A stretch of DNA of 64,000 nucleotides from NCBI RefSeq assembly GCF_900067135.1, contig NZ_FJUR01000001.1, positions 548,501-612,500 of the forward strand, given 5' to 3'. Below the pieces are notes generated by a model that saw only the letters and a list, made by a program, of their open reading frames with translations, made no database searches and had not been told where the DNA came from. The position numbers and the translations under genes are program-made. Every line of letters starts with the position of its first letter. The first letter of the stretch is position 1. This DNA comes from Rhizobium sp. 9140. GTDB taxonomy: Bacteria; Pseudomonadota; Alphaproteobacteria; Rhizobiales; Rhizobiaceae. Below are positions 35,890 through 48,079 of the stretch, in pieces.

Positions 35890-37110
35890 ATGATGGACCA
35901 CCAAACGACCACAGGAGCACCGGACGGGCCAGCGCAAGCAGCAGCGGAGATGGCGCCACGGGGTTACATGCCGAGGATCAGGCTTGCCGTGTCGCTGCTG
36001 TTCCTCATGAACGGCTTCATGATGGGCAGCTGGGCGCTGAAAATTCCGGTACTGAAAGATCGGCTCGGCATCAGCGAGGGCATGCTCGGCCTCTTGATCC
36101 TCACCTTCGGCATCGGCTCTCTGCTGATGATGCCGGTGGCGGGCGGGCTGATCTCGCGGCTCGGCTCGCGGCAGATCTCGAACCTGATGGCCGCCTGTCT
36201 GACGCCCATTCTGCTCCTGCTCAGCCTCGTGCCGGGCCTGCCTGTCACCTTCGTCGTCCTCTTCCTGCTCGGCGGCTTCATCGGCGCCATGGACGTGGCG
36301 ATGAACGCCAATGCGGTGGCCGTGGAGAAACGCATGCGGCGGGCGATCATGTCGTCCTGCCACGCTTATTGGAGCCTCGGTGCGCTGTTCGGTGCAGCGC
36401 TCGGCGGCCCGGTGCTCGCCCATTTCGGCGAGGTCACGCATGCCGTGCTGGTTACGATCACCGGCCTTGCGATCCTTGCAGTCGCCTGGCCCATGGTGAT
36501 GGCGGATCACCCGCATCCCGAGGCCGAAAAGGAAAAGCTGGCCTTGCCGCGCTCGGCCCTTCCCTGGCTGATCGGCATCGTCGCCCTGTTTTCGATGATC
36601 CCCGAAGGATCGGTCATCGACTGGAGCGCGCTCTACATGCGCAACGAACTCGGCGCTTCCGTTGCCTTGTCCGGCTACGGCTTTGCCGCCTTCTCCGCCA
36701 CCATGGCCATTATGCGCTTTGCCGGCGATCATGTCCGCGATCGGTTCGGCGCGGTGAGGACGCTGCGCGTCTGCACGCTGCTCGCTCTCCTCGGTCTGGT
36801 GACGGCCGGGCTTGCACCCAGCCCAACTGTCGCGATCATCGGCTTTGCCGTCGCCGGCATCGGGATCTCCAACATGGTGCCGATCGCGTTTTCGGCGGCT
36901 GGCAACCTGCCGGGGCTCGCGCCGGGCATCGGCCTCTCTGTCGTCACCTTCATGGGCTATTCCGGCATCTTGGTTGCCCCGTCGCTCATCGGCTTCATTG
37001 CCGAGCATGTCGGCTTCTCCCTCGTCTTCACGACCATCCCCCTGCTCTTCCTCGTCGTCCTCCTGCTGTCGGGCCATGCGGTTCATGCGGACACGGCAAA
37101 GAACGGATAG
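35890..37110 (+). CDS. MFS transporter
   Basis: Membrane transporter of 406 residues with about 12 hydrophobic segments and the family loop [17 protein letters not shown] between helices 2 and 3. GGGAGGAG precedes the ATG. It resembles the FucP/YbjJ-like major facilitators, but I cannot name the substrate; the preceding DeoR-family gene suggests a sugar or sugar-like compound. Confidence 0.88.
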   Translation: MMDHQTTTGAPDGPAQAAAEMAPRGYMPRIRLAVSLLFLMNGFMMGSWALKIPVLKDRLGISEGMLGLLILTFGIGSLLMMPVAGGLISRLGSRQISNLMAACLTPILLLLSLVPGLPVTFVVLFLLGGFIGAMDVAMNANAVAVEKRMRRAIMSSCHAYWSLGALFGAALGGPVLAHFGEVTHAVLVTITGLAILAVAWPMVMADHPHPEAEKEKLALPRSALPWLIGIVALFSMIPEGSVIDWSALYMRNELGASVALSGYGFAAFSATMAIMRFAGDHVRDRFGAVRTLRVCTLLALLGLVTAGLAPSPTVAIIGFAVAGIGISNMVPIAFSAAGNLPGLAPGIGLSVVTFMGYSGILVAPSLIGFIAEHVGFSLVFTTIPLLFLVVLLLSGHAVHADTAKNG

Positions 37111-37288
37111 GATGAGAGCCAAATGCCAGGCGACGGACACGCGTCATGAATTCGCCGCCAAAACCTGCTGGAGCACGGGTGCTGCCGGGTGCGCCTTTTC
37201 GACCTGGAAGGTGCGGCGTCAGTTGACAGCGCATCGATCCTCCTGCACCTCAGGGGCGCCGATCGACCGGGAATGCACGAGGCCCACC

Positions 37289-38542
<1,254 letters not shown>

Positions 38543-38708
38543 GCCGATGCTGCTGGTGGAGAACAGCGAGAATCATGCACGCGCGTGATCCGAATGACGA
38601 CACGCACTCCAGCGAAGCTCGCGCATTTGGAATGCACGTCATGGACGAGGCTGATTTTCTACAAACCACCCGATGAGCACGAGACTGTGAGACTCGATGA
38701 GGGGATGA

Positions 38709-38798
38709 TGGCGGAGAGGGTGGGATTTGAACCCACGATGCCCTTGCAGGCATGCCGCATTTCGAGTGCGGTGCATTCGACCACTCTGCCACCTCTCC
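38709..38798 (-). tRNA. tRNA-Ser (anticodon CGA)
   Basis: Class II tRNA of 90 bases with encoded CCA. The minus strand begins GGAGAGG and ends CCTCTCC plus discriminator G and CCA. The anticodon stem CCGCA/TGCGG encloses the loop CTCGAAA, giving CGA, which reads UCG. A long variable arm and the T-loop GGTTCAAATCC are visible. Confidence 0.96.
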
Positions 38799-39116
38799 GC
38801 GGGGTCAGACGGCGCTCTGGGAGCGCGACGCGGTTCATAGCGGCAGTTCGGGGGGATGGCAAGAGGGGGAAAGGCCTGAATTTGAGGGATTTCAGGGGTT
38901 TTATCTTGACAGTTTTCTAAAGCTCGCGTAACGGGCGCATCTGAAGTGGTGCGAATTCCGTCATGGGGTTGCGGTGCCGCATCAGACCGAATGTCCGAAA
39001 GGATGTTCGTTTCGTGGGCCGGGGAGAACCTTCCCTTGGCCATTCCGACTGATAAAAAGACGGCCGTTCTCTTCGTTTGAGGAGGCAGAGCCGGACCGAA
39101 CAGACAAGGACAAGAC
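38799..39116. other. 318-bp leader region of rplU-rpmA
   Basis: It lies between the tRNA gene and rplU and holds a sigma70-like promoter candidate at 38906-38934, leaving an untranslated leader of about 175 bases. No open frame or clear riboswitch is seen; the length would allow ribosomal-protein autoregulation. Confidence 0.4.
38906..38934 (+). promoter_or_regulatory. Candidate housekeeping promoter for rplU-rpmA
   Basis: TTGACA, 17 bases, TAACGG. The -35 is perfect and the -10 poor, which is common in alphaproteobacteria. Confidence 0.4.
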
Positions 39117-39434
39117 ATGTTCGCAGTCATTAAGACCGGCGGTAAACAGTACCGCGTAGCCGCAAACGACGTCATCACCATCGAAAAGCTGGATGGCGCC
39201 GAAGGCGACAAGATTGAATTCACCGAGATCCTGATGGTCGGCGTCGGCGCCGACGCCACGATCGGCCTTCCCTTCGTCGAAGGCGCTATCGTCAGCGCAG
39301 AAGTCGTCAGCCATGGTCGCGCCAAGAAGGTTATCGCCTTCAAGAAGCGCCGTCGCCAGAACTCCAAGCGCACGCGCGGCCATCGCCAGCACCAGACGAC
39401 TGTCCGTATTCTGGACATCGCAGGCGCCAAGTAA
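39117..39434 (+). CDS. rplU: 50S ribosomal protein L21
   Basis: Large-subunit ribosomal protein of 105 residues, recognised from [18 protein letters not shown] and the basic [19 protein letters not shown] segment. It is followed 30 bases later by rpmA, the usual operon. Confidence 0.98.
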   Translation: MFAVIKTGGKQYRVAANDVITIEKLDGAEGDKIEFTEILMVGVGADATIGLPFVEGAIVSAEVVSHGRAKKVIAFKKRRRQNSKRTRGHRQHQTTVRILDIAGAK

Positions 39435-39464
39435 GATCGATCGAAGGTTTAAAGGAGAAGACCC

Positions 39465-39734
39465 ATGGCACACAAAAAAGCTGGCGGTTCGTCGCGTAAC
39501 GGTCGCGATTCGGAATCCAAGCGCCTTGGCGTGAAGAAGTTCGGCGGCGAAGCCGTCATTCCAGGCAACATCATCCTGCGCCAGCGCGGGACGAAGTGGC
39601 ATCCGGGCGCCAATGTCGGCCTCGGCAAGGACCACACCATTTTCTCGCTGACGACAGGCAACGTGGACTTCCGCACGAAGGCCAATGGCCGCGTGTACGT
39701 CTCGGTGATGCCGAAAGCAGAAGCAGCGGAATAA
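39465..39734 (+). CDS. rpmA: 50S ribosomal protein L27
   Basis: Ribosomal protein of 89 residues near the peptidyl transferase centre ([40 protein letters not shown]). GGAGAAG precedes the ATG. The N-terminus starts directly with the mature sequence, without the cleaved extension of Firmicutes. Confidence 0.98.
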   Translation: MAHKKAGGSSRNGRDSESKRLGVKKFGGEAVIPGNIILRQRGTKWHPGANVGLGKDHTIFSLTTGNVDFRTKANGRVYVSVMPKAEAAE

Positions 39735-39802
39735 GCCGGTAGCGCTCTAAAACAGCCGGCGTCTCATCGACCCGGCTGGCCGTTTCAGGTTCAGATCACG
39801 AC

Positions 39803-39840
39803 AAAAGGGGAGATGGGGCAAGACCCAGCTCCCCTTTTTT
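39803..39840 (+). terminator. Strong terminator after rpmA
   Basis: AAAAGGGGAG and CTCCCCTTTTTT, with an inner TGGG/CCCA stem, ending 20 bases before the next gene. Confidence 0.88.
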
Positions 39841-39859
39841 CACGTCTGGAGGACGAGAC

Positions 39860-40492
39860 ATGCAGAGCGAATTGTTACGGGAGGACCGGTTCAGGTCTCC
39901 CGAGGAGCGGCCGAGGCCGCAACGGTCAAGGACCGATTGCCCGATATTATTATCTCCGAGGCTGGTGCTGCGGGCACCCCACGAAGACGATATCGACGCC
40001 CTTGCCCATCTTGCCAACAACGCCAACATCGCCACCATGGTTTCGCGCATGCCGCATCCCTACACGGTGGCGGATGCCGCGGATTTCGTGCGACGCACGA
40101 ATGCCGGCACGATTGGCAAGTGCGTCTACGCCATCACCAAAGCGGACACGGGCGCATTTCTCGGGTGCTGCGGCGTCGAGCCGCATGAGGATGGGCGCAC
40201 AGCCGAGCTAGGCTACTGGTTGGGAGAGCCCCACTGGAACAAGGGCTATGCGACGGAAGCAGCCCAGGCGCTGATCGACATGGCATTCCGAACGCGTGAC
40301 ATCGCGCAGCTGGATGCACGCTGCCGCGTGATGAACGTCGCCTCGCGGCGGGTCATCCAGAAGTGCGGCTTCCAGTACCAGGGCGGTGGAATGGTCGGGA
40401 GCCTCGCGCTCGGTGGCATGGTGCCGGTCGAATGGTTCCGACTGGACCGCAAGACCTGGATCTCGCTCAGAAGCTGGGGAGGCGGACGATGA
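39860..40492 (+). CDS. GNAT-family N-acetyltransferase (RimJ/RimL-like)
   Basis: Acetyl-CoA-dependent acetyltransferase of 210 residues. The GNAT fold shows as LSPRLVLRAPHEDDIDAL, LGYWLGEPHWNKGYATEAA (acetyl-CoA-binding region) and NVASRRVIQKCGFQ. The substrate is unknown; RimJ/RimL relatives acetylate ribosomal protein N-termini, and the ribosomal-gene neighbourhood fits that, but other targets are equally possible. GGAGG precedes the ATG. The stop overlaps the next GNAT gene. Confidence 0.9.
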   Translation: MQSELLREDRFRSPEERPRPQRSRTDCPILLSPRLVLRAPHEDDIDALAHLANNANIATMVSRMPHPYTVADAADFVRRTNAGTIGKCVYAITKADTGAFLGCCGVEPHEDGRTAELGYWLGEPHWNKGYATEAAQALIDMAFRTRDIAQLDARCRVMNVASRRVIQKCGFQYQGGGMVGSLALGGMVPVEWFRLDRKTWISLRSWGGGR

Positions 40493-41100
40493 CGCTCGAC
40501 CTCGACATGCCGGCACGGCACAGGCCCGAGATGTCAGGCTCCATGAGCCGGACAACGGGAAACCTGCCGCCCTGCCCGGTCATCCGAACACCGCGTCTGA
40601 CCTTGCGGCCGCATGTTCTCTCCGATGCGGAGGCGATCACCGCCTCGCTGTGCGACTTCGATGTCGCCCGCATGCTCCTGCGCGTGCCCCAGCCCTATCA
40701 TCCGGGTGACGCGCGGGATTGGCTGGAGACGGAGGCGAATGGCGACACTGCCTGGAACGCCGCCATCACCGGGAAGGGCGGCGCTCATATCGGCGTGGTC
40801 TCGATCGAGAGGCAGCGGAACGCCTGGCACCTCGGCTATTGGCTGAACCGGCAGGCCTGGGGCCGCAGCATCATGAGCGAAGCCGCATGGGCGCTCATCG
40901 ATGCGTTCTTCCGGGAACGGCCGGACAGCACTGTGCGTTCCGGCGTTTTTGCCGACAACACGGCCTCGCTGAAGGTTCAGGCAAAGCTCGGCTTCACCAT
41001 CTCGGGCATTTCGGATGTCTATGTCCCGGCGCGAGGCGCGACGGTGAACCGGATCGAGACGCATCTGACGCGGGATGCTTTTACGCCCGCACGATCATGA
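40489..41100 (+). CDS. GNAT-family N-acetyltransferase, tandem paralogue
   Basis: Acetyltransferase of 203 residues with the same layout as its upstream neighbour (IRTPRLTLRPHVLSDAEAI, LGYWLNRQAWGRSIMSEAAWALID, NTASLKVQAKLGF). Its ATG overlaps the neighbour's stop as ATGA. The acetyl-CoA loop reads RQAWGRS rather than a full R/Q-x-x-G-x-G/A, so binding may be altered. It lies 121 bases before obgE. Confidence 0.88.
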   Translation: MTLDLDMPARHRPEMSGSMSRTTGNLPPCPVIRTPRLTLRPHVLSDAEAITASLCDFDVARMLLRVPQPYHPGDARDWLETEANGDTAWNAAITGKGGAHIGVVSIERQRNAWHLGYWLNRQAWGRSIMSEAAWALIDAFFRERPDSTVRSGVFADNTASLKVQAKLGFTISGISDVYVPARGATVNRIETHLTRDAFTPARS

Positions 41101-41158
41101 CGCTGCGGGCGGCTTCAGTCATCAAGGCTGGAGCCGCCCGCATGAAGGATTTCTTTGA

Positions 41159-42231
<1,073 letters not shown>

Positions 42232-42232
<1 letters not shown>

Positions 42233-43422
42233 TGCGCGCTGCCCGCAAGCCCCTTTCGACCTATCGCCGGATCGTCATCAAGATCGGATCGGCCCTGCTG
42301 GTCGATCGGGCAAGCGGGCTGAAGACGGCATGGCTCGATGCCATCTGCGCCGACATTGCCGCCCTGAAGGCAAAGGGCGTCGATGTTCTCGTGGTGTCCT
42401 CCGGCGCCATTGCACTCGGCCGCTCTGTGCTGAAGCTGCCGGCCGGCGCCCTCAAGCTCGAGGAAAGCCAGGCGGCGGCCGCCGTCGGGCAGATCGCGCT
42501 CGCACGCGCCTGGTCGGAGAGCCTGTCGCGGGATGCCATCATCGCCGGGCAGGTGCTGCTGACGCTCGGAGATACGGAAGAGCGCCGCCGTTACCTCAAT
42601 GCGCGCGCGACCATGAAGCAGCTCCTGAAAATGGGTGCCATTCCCATCATCAACGAGAACGACACGGTCGCGACGAGCGAGATCCGCTACGGCGACAATG
42701 ACCGTCTGGCGGCGCGCGTCGCCACGATGATCGGCGCCGATCTGCTGATTCTCCTCTCCGATATCGATGGCCTGTACACGGCGCCGCCGCATCTCGATCC
42801 GCAGGCGCAGTTCCTCGAGATTATCCCGTCGATTACGCCCGAGATCGAGGCGATGGCCGGCGGGGCGGCATCGGAGCTGTCGCGCGGCGGCATGCGCACG
42901 AAGATCGACGCGGGCAAGATGGCGACAGGCGCGGGCTGCGCCATGATCATCGCCTCGGGCAAGGTGGACCACCCCTTGAGCGCGCTTGGCGAAGGCGCCC
43001 GCTCTTCGTGGTTTGCGCCCTCCACCACGCCGGTCACCGCGCGCAAGACCTGGATTGCCGGGCAATTGCTGCCCTCCGGCAGTCTCTCCATCGATGCCGG
43101 CGCCGAAACGGCCTTACGCTCCGGCAAGAGCCTGTTGCCGGCCGGCGTGCGTGACGTCACCGGCTCCTTCAGTCGCGGCGATACGATCGCGATCCTGAGT
43201 GCGAACGGGCGTGAGATCGCCCGCGGCCTTGCCGGCTACGATGCCGATGAGACGCGGCAGATCGCGGGACGGAAATCGGGAGAGATCGCGGATATTCTCG
43301 GCTATGCCGGGCGTGCCGCCATGGTGCATCGCGACGATCTGGTGATGACCGGGGCGACGCAGGAGCCCATGTCTCGGGAACCCGTGACCGAGGAAACGGA
43401 GAGGAGCGACATCCATGCTTGA
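42232..43422 (+). CDS. proB: Glutamate 5-kinase
   Basis: First enzyme of proline synthesis (396 residues): phosphorylates glutamate for ProA. The amino-acid kinase domain (about 12-265) has [31 protein letters not shown] and [13 protein letters not shown]; the C-terminal PUA domain (about 290-385) follows. It is coupled to obgE by a one-base overlap and overlaps proA by eight bases, so obgE-proB-proA-nadD is one transcription unit. Confidence 0.96.
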
Positions 43423-44695
43423 CGATCCCCGCAAGCGCGAAATCCAGGACCTGATGGCGACCATCGGCCGGCAGGCGAAGGCGTCGGCCCGGCCGCTCGC
43501 CATGGCCTCGCCGGAGCGGAAGACCGCCGCCCTCATGGCCATGGCGGAGGCGATCGTGAAGCGGACCGCGGAAATCCTGGCCGCCAACGTGCTGGATCTG
43601 GAAAACGCCCGGGAAACCGGCGTTGCCGCCTCGTTCATCGACCGGCTGACCCTCAGCGAAGCGCGGATCGCAGACATGGCGAGCGCCATCCGCGATATCG
43701 CCGCTCTGCCGGATCCGGTTGGCGATGTCATGGCGGAGTGGGACAGGCCGAACGGCCTTCGCATCCAGCGCGTTCGCACGCCGCTCGGCGTCATCGGCGT
43801 CATCTACGAGAGCCGGCCGAACGTGACGGCGGATGCGGGTGCGCTCTGCCTCAAGGCTGGCAATCCGGTGATCCTGCGCGGCGGCTCCGATAGCCTCAAT
43901 TCCTCGCAGGCAATCCATGCCTGCCTGCTCGAAGGCCTGGCTGCGGCCGGCCTCCCCGAACATGCGATCCAGATGGTTCCCGTTGCCGATCGCGCCGCTG
44001 TTGGGGCCATGCTGACCGGGTTGAACGGCACGATCGACGTCATCGTTCCCCGCGGCGGCAAGAGCCTCGTCGCCCGCGTGCAGAACGAGGCCCGCGTTCC
44101 CGTGTTTGCCCATCTCGAAGGCCTCTGCCACGTCTATGTCGATGCTTCGGCCGATCTGGACATGGCACGCGCCATCATCGTCAATGCGAAGATGCGACGC
44201 ACCGGCGTCTGCGGATCGGCGGAAACCCTGCTGATCGACAAGGTCGGCGCGGGGCGCTTCGTCGAGCCGCTGATCACGGCTCTGCAGGCTGCCGGATGCG
44301 AGGTGCGCGGCGACGACGCGGTTCGTGCCATAGTTCCGGGTCTCATCGCTGCCACAGAGGAGGACTGGGCAACCGAATATCTCGACGCCATCATCGCCGT
44401 GCGGATGGTCGATGGCATTTCCGGGGCCATCGAGCATATCGGCCTCTGGTCGTCGTCCCACACCGAAGCCGTCATTGCCGAGGATCCGCACGTCGTCGGC
44501 CGCTTCTTCACCGAGATCGATAGCGCCATTCTCCTGCACAATGCCTCGACCCAGTTCGCCGATGGCGGCGAGTTCGGCATGGGCGGCGAGATCGGCATTT
44601 CCACCGGCAAGATGCATGCGCGCGGGCCGGTCGGCGTCGAGCAGCTGACGTCCTTCCAGTATCGCGTGCACGGCACCGGCCAGGTTCGGCCCTAG
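43415..44695 (+). CDS. proA: Gamma-glutamyl phosphate reductase
   Basis: NADPH-dependent second enzyme of proline synthesis (426 residues). Recognised from [22 protein letters not shown] and the catalytic-Cys segment [16 protein letters not shown], plus the C-terminal [19 protein letters not shown]. The start ATG lies within the end of proB. The stop codon directly abuts the GTG of nadD. Confidence 0.97.
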   Translation: MLDDPRKREIQDLMATIGRQAKASARPLAMASPERKTAALMAMAEAIVKRTAEILAANVLDLENARETGVAASFIDRLTLSEARIADMASAIRDIAALPDPVGDVMAEWDRPNGLRIQRVRTPLGVIGVIYESRPNVTADAGALCLKAGNPVILRGGSDSLNSSQAIHACLLEGLAAAGLPEHAIQMVPVADRAAVGAMLTGLNGTIDVIVPRGGKSLVARVQNEARVPVFAHLEGLCHVYVDASADLDMARAIIVNAKMRRTGVCGSAETLLIDKVGAGRFVEPLITALQAAGCEVRGDDAVRAIVPGLIAATEEDWATEYLDAIIAVRMVDGISGAIEHIGLWSSSHTEAVIAEDPHVVGRFFTEIDSAILLHNASTQFADGGEFGMGGEIGISTGKMHARGPVGVEQLTSFQYRVHGTGQVRP

Positions 44696-45328
44696 GTGAC
44701 GCGAAACGAAGCCGTCGCCGACCGTTATCTCCGGATGCCGCATGTCGAGCCGGGCATGACGGTCGGCCTTTTCGGCGGCTCGTTCAATCCGCCGCATGAC
44801 GGCCATGTGCTGGTGGCCGACATTGCCCTGCGCCGGCTGCGGCTGGATCAGCTCTGGTGGATGGTGACGCCCGGCAACCCCCTGAAGAGCCGGCGCGAAC
44901 TGGCCCCGCTTGCCGAACGGATCGCGCTCAGCGAGGCTATCGCCGAAAACCCGCGCATCAAGGTGACCGCCTTCGAGCAGTCGCTCGGACAGAGCTACAC
45001 GGAGCGGACGCTGGAAAAGATCCGCGCGCGCAACCCGGCCATTCATTTCGTCTGGGTCATGGGCGCGGACAACCTGAAGACGTTCGATCGCTGGCAGCGC
45101 TGGCAGGAGATCGCCCGCAGCGTTCCCATTGCCATCGTCGATCGTCCGGGCGCCACGCTTGCCTACCTCTCCTCGAAAATGGCGCAGACCTTCGACTATG
45201 CCCGCGTGGACGAGGAGGATGCCGCTCTTCTTGCGCGCAGGCCGGCACCTGCCTGGACATTCCTTCACGGCCCGCGCTCGCCCTTGAGTTCTACCGCGCT
45301 GCGGGCGGGCAAGCCTGCGCGAGGCTGA
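44696..45328 (+). CDS. nadD: Nicotinate-nucleotide adenylyltransferase
   Basis: Makes deamido-NAD from nicotinate mononucleotide and ATP (210 residues). The nucleotidyltransferase signature is GLFGGSFNPPHDGH and the C-terminal LSSTALR motif matches the family. The start is a GTG immediately after the proA stop, giving about 20 residues before the core, usual for rhizobial forms. A GTG without spacing implies translational coupling. Confidence 0.95.
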   Translation: MTRNEAVADRYLRMPHVEPGMTVGLFGGSFNPPHDGHVLVADIALRRLRLDQLWWMVTPGNPLKSRRELAPLAERIALSEAIAENPRIKVTAFEQSLGQSYTERTLEKIRARNPAIHFVWVMGADNLKTFDRWQRWQEIARSVPIAIVDRPGATLAYLSSKMAQTFDYARVDEEDAALLARRPAPAWTFLHGPRSPLSSTALRAGKPARG

Positions 45329-45428
45329 CGATCTTTTCGGCTGCGTCTTGAAACCTTAAGGATTTGATGACTACATTTACGAAGCAAGCTGTCCGACAAG
45401 CGGCTGCCCGGCGCGAGACGCGTCGAAC

Positions 45429-45875
45429 GTGCATGTTCTGGTCATTGGGAAAGGAAAAACTCTGACAACAGTACACGCCAAGGGAAATGTTACCCGCATC
45501 TTCCCGAAAAGCACGGAACGTGGCGACGATGCCGCCGACCGGGCGCTTCAACTGGTTCTCGCAAGCCTCGAGGACTCAAAGGCAGAAGATATTGTCACGA
45601 TCAACATTGCCGGGAAGTCGGCGCTGGGCGACTACATGGTTGTGGTCTCCGGGCGATCGAGCCGCCATGTTGCAGCGATCTCAGACCATCTGGTATCTGA
45701 CTTGAAGGATGAAGGCCTGGGCGCTCCCCGGGTGGAAGGCCTTGAGACGGCGGACTGGGTTCTGATTGATGCTGGCGATATCATCATCCACGTGTTCCGT
45801 CCCGAAATCCGCGAATTCTACAATATAGAGCGGATGTGGGCGGCACCCGAGATGGATGACGGCACGCGCCATTGA
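45429..45875 (+). CDS. rsfS: Ribosomal silencing factor RsfS
   Basis: Small protein (148 residues as drawn) that binds L14 and blocks subunit joining in starvation. The family core is LEDSKAEDIVTINIAGKSALGDYMVVVSGRSSRHV and DWVLIDAGDIIIHVFRPEIREFYNIE. The start is uncertain: I give the GTG at 45429, but a CTG at 45462 behind AAAGGAAAAA would begin LTTVHAKGN, where related proteins often begin. Confidence 0.93.
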   Translation: MHVLVIGKGKTLTTVHAKGNVTRIFPKSTERGDDAADRALQLVLASLEDSKAEDIVTINIAGKSALGDYMVVVSGRSSRHVAAISDHLVSDLKDEGLGAPRVEGLETADWVLIDAGDIIIHVFRPEIREFYNIERMWAAPEMDDGTRH

Positions 45876-46024
45876 TCCTTGATTTCGGGCTTTCGACGGC
45901 ACCTGCAAGGGATCGTCGAAAGCTTCATCTTGCAGCCTTTGACGGCCCGTTTTCGCTGCGGATCATTCGGCCGACGGCCGACAGTAAACGTCGGCTCACA
46001 GAATAGCTGCGCCGGAGGCCAGGG

Positions 46025-46507
46025 TTGAAAATCGGACTTTTTGCTGTCGGGCGCCTGAAAGCCGGCCCGGAGAAGGATCTCGCGGCGCGCTATCTCGACC
46101 GGTTCGCCAAGGCTGGCCCTGCCATCGGCCTTGAAGCCGGCCGGATGACGGAAATCGCCGAGAGCCGCGCCTCCTCCAGCGACACCCGGAAGCGCGAAGA
46201 GGGAGCCCAGCTTCTGAAGTCGCTCCCCGACGCGGGTCTTCTCATTCTTCTGGACGAACGTGGCAAACATCTCGACTCCCTCGATTTCGCCAACCTCATC
46301 GGCGGTTTTCGCGACCAGGGCAAACGCGACATGACCATCGCCATCGGTGGCGCCGACGGTCTCGACCCCGAGCTGCACGCCCGCGCGGATGCCGTGATCT
46401 GCCTCGGACGCCTGACATGGCCGCACCAGCTCGTGCGGATTTTGATCGCCGAGCAGCTCTATCGCGCCGTCACGATTCTTTCGGGCCATCCCTATCATCG
46501 CGTCTAA
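46025..46507 (+). CDS. rlmH: 23S rRNA pseudouridine-1915 N3-methyltransferase
   Basis: SPOUT-fold methyltransferase of 160 residues acting on helix 69 of 23S rRNA in the 70S ribosome. Motifs: MKIGLFAVGRLKAGPE, LLDERGKHLDS, IAIGGADGLDPE and LTWPHQLVRILIAEQLYRA with C-terminal GHPYHR. The start is a TTG with GGAGG seven bases ahead. rsfS and rlmH are neighbours in many bacteria. Confidence 0.96.
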   Translation: MKIGLFAVGRLKAGPEKDLAARYLDRFAKAGPAIGLEAGRMTEIAESRASSSDTRKREEGAQLLKSLPDAGLLILLDERGKHLDSLDFANLIGGFRDQGKRDMTIAIGGADGLDPELHARADAVICLGRLTWPHQLVRILIAEQLYRAVTILSGHPYHRV

Positions 46508-46639
46508 TTTCATGATGGCTGCCATCAAGCTTGCGTCATCACGCCGTCCGGCCACGCGCCTGCCGCATTTGTGACAACAGGCTTGAACCTTCACTTCACC
46601 CTCAAGCTTCGGGCAAGGCGGACGACGGCAGATGGCGGG

Positions 46640-48079
46640 ATGACCAGACGCGGGCAGACCAGACGCAGGATAGCCGGTGCAGGCGACCGGACGATGCGGC
46701 ATGGCCGCAGCCTCCGTTGCATTCTCCTCGTTTCCACGGTTCTCATCACGTTTGCGCCGCTCGGTCTTGCGGCCCATGCGCAGGAGGCGGAACGCGGCGA
46801 TCGACCAGCCGCACCGGAAGATCCCGCTGCCGCCCTCTCGCAGAGGCGCAACAATACCCGCATCGAACTTGAAGCCCTGTCGAAGACGATCAACCTGTCG
46901 CAGGAGCGGGCGCTTGCGCTTCAGTCCGAGATCGCCGACATCGAAAAGACCAATGAATCCCTGCGTCAGGCTTTGGTAGAGTCTGCCGGCAAGCGGCAGG
47001 CGCTCGAGCAACAGATCGCGGATGGCGAAACGAAGCTTGCCGATCTGCGCGTTCGCGAGGACACCGTGCACCAGTCGCTGAAGGCGCGGCGTGGCGTGCT
47101 GGCAGAGGTTCTCGCCGCCCTCCAGCGCATGGGCCGCAACCCGCCGCCTGCCCTCCTCGTCACGCCGGAAGACGCGCTCGGCTCCGTCCGCAGCGCCATC
47201 CTGCTCGGCGCCGTCGTGCCGGGCATCCGCCACGAGACGGAAAATCTTGCCGCCGACCTCAAGGCACTGGCCGGCCTGCGCACCCAGATCGTCAATCAGA
47301 AGCAGGCGCTCGGCAACGACATGACCGCGCGGCTCGAGGAAGAGCGGCGGATGAACATGTTGGTGGCCGAGAAGGAGAAGCTCAAAGACCGCAACGCCAC
47401 CGAGCTTGCTGCGGAACGGCGCAAGGCCGAACAGCTGGCCTCGCAGGCAACGAGCTTGCAAGACCTAATCGGCTCGCTCGAAACCGAGATCGGCTCCGTG
47501 AGGGCCGCCGCAGACGCGGCACGCGCGGAGGAGGAAGCTCGCGCCCGCCTGTCGGAAGCCGAACGCGAGGCCGCGCGCGAGTTGGCGCGCAACGCGGTGC
47601 CCGACAAAAACCGTATTGCCCCGGCATATGAATTTTCCGAGTTGCAGAAGAAACTCGCCTTTCCCGTCGCCGGCTCCGTCCTGCGTCGCTACGGCGAAGA
47701 CGACGGCACAGGGCATTCCTCGCAAGGCATGATGCTGCGCACCGAAGCCGGCGCGCTGGTCACGGCGCCTGCGGATGGATGGGTCATGTTCGCAGGCGCG
47801 TTCCGCAGCTACGGGCAAATGATCATCCTCAACCCGGGCGACGGCTATCTCGTTGTTTTGTCGGGGATGGAGACGGTCACCGTACAGCCGGGCCAGTTCG
47901 TCGTCGCGGGCGAACCGCTCGGCCAGATGGGGGCGAAAAGAGTGGCGAGTGCTGCGGCTTTGGCGCTGGAAACAGATCGACCAACGCTTTACATTGAATT
48001 CAGAAAAGACGGTAAACCGGTTGATTCTCGACCTTGGTGGACCGCCTCAGATACCGGAAAGGGTCGAAATGATTCGTAG
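46640..48079 (+). CDS. EnvC-like murein hydrolase activator
   Basis: Periplasmic protein (479 residues from this ATG). It has a signal peptide (ILLVSTVLITFAPLGLAAHAQ), a long coiled coil at about residues 65-320 and a C-terminal LytM/M23 domain. The metallopeptidase residues are degenerate: the HxxxD site reads HSSQGMML and the HxH site reads YIEFRK. This is the EnvC/NlpD pattern, which activates amidases rather than cutting murein itself. The start could also be the GTG at 46571 or the ATG at 46694. It overlaps ctpA by 11 bases. Confidence 0.88.
   Translation: MTRRGQTRRRIAGAGDRTMRHGRSLRCILLVSTVLITFAPLGLAAHAQEAERGDRPAAPEDPAAALSQRRNNTRIELEALSKTINLSQERALALQSEIADIEKTNESLRQALVESAGKRQALEQQIADGETKLADLRVREDTVHQSLKARRGVLAEVLAALQRMGRNPPPALLVTPEDALGSVRSAILLGAVVPGIRHETENLAADLKALAGLRTQIVNQKQALGNDMTARLEEERRMNMLVAEKEKLKDRNATELAAERRKAEQLASQATSLQDLIGSLETEIGSVRAAADAARAEEEARARLSEAEREAARELARNAVPDKNRIAPAYEFSELQKKLAFPVAGSVLRRYGEDDGTGHSSQGMMLRTEAGALVTAPADGWVMFAGAFRSYGQMIILNPGDGYLVVLSGMETVTVQPGQFVVAGEPLGQMGAKRVASAAALALETDRPTLYIEFRKDGKPVDSRPWWTASDTGKGRNDS

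Noticed and set aside
43169..45268. 699-codon minus-strand open frame
   Set aside because: Antisense to proB, proA and nadD, all well recognised.
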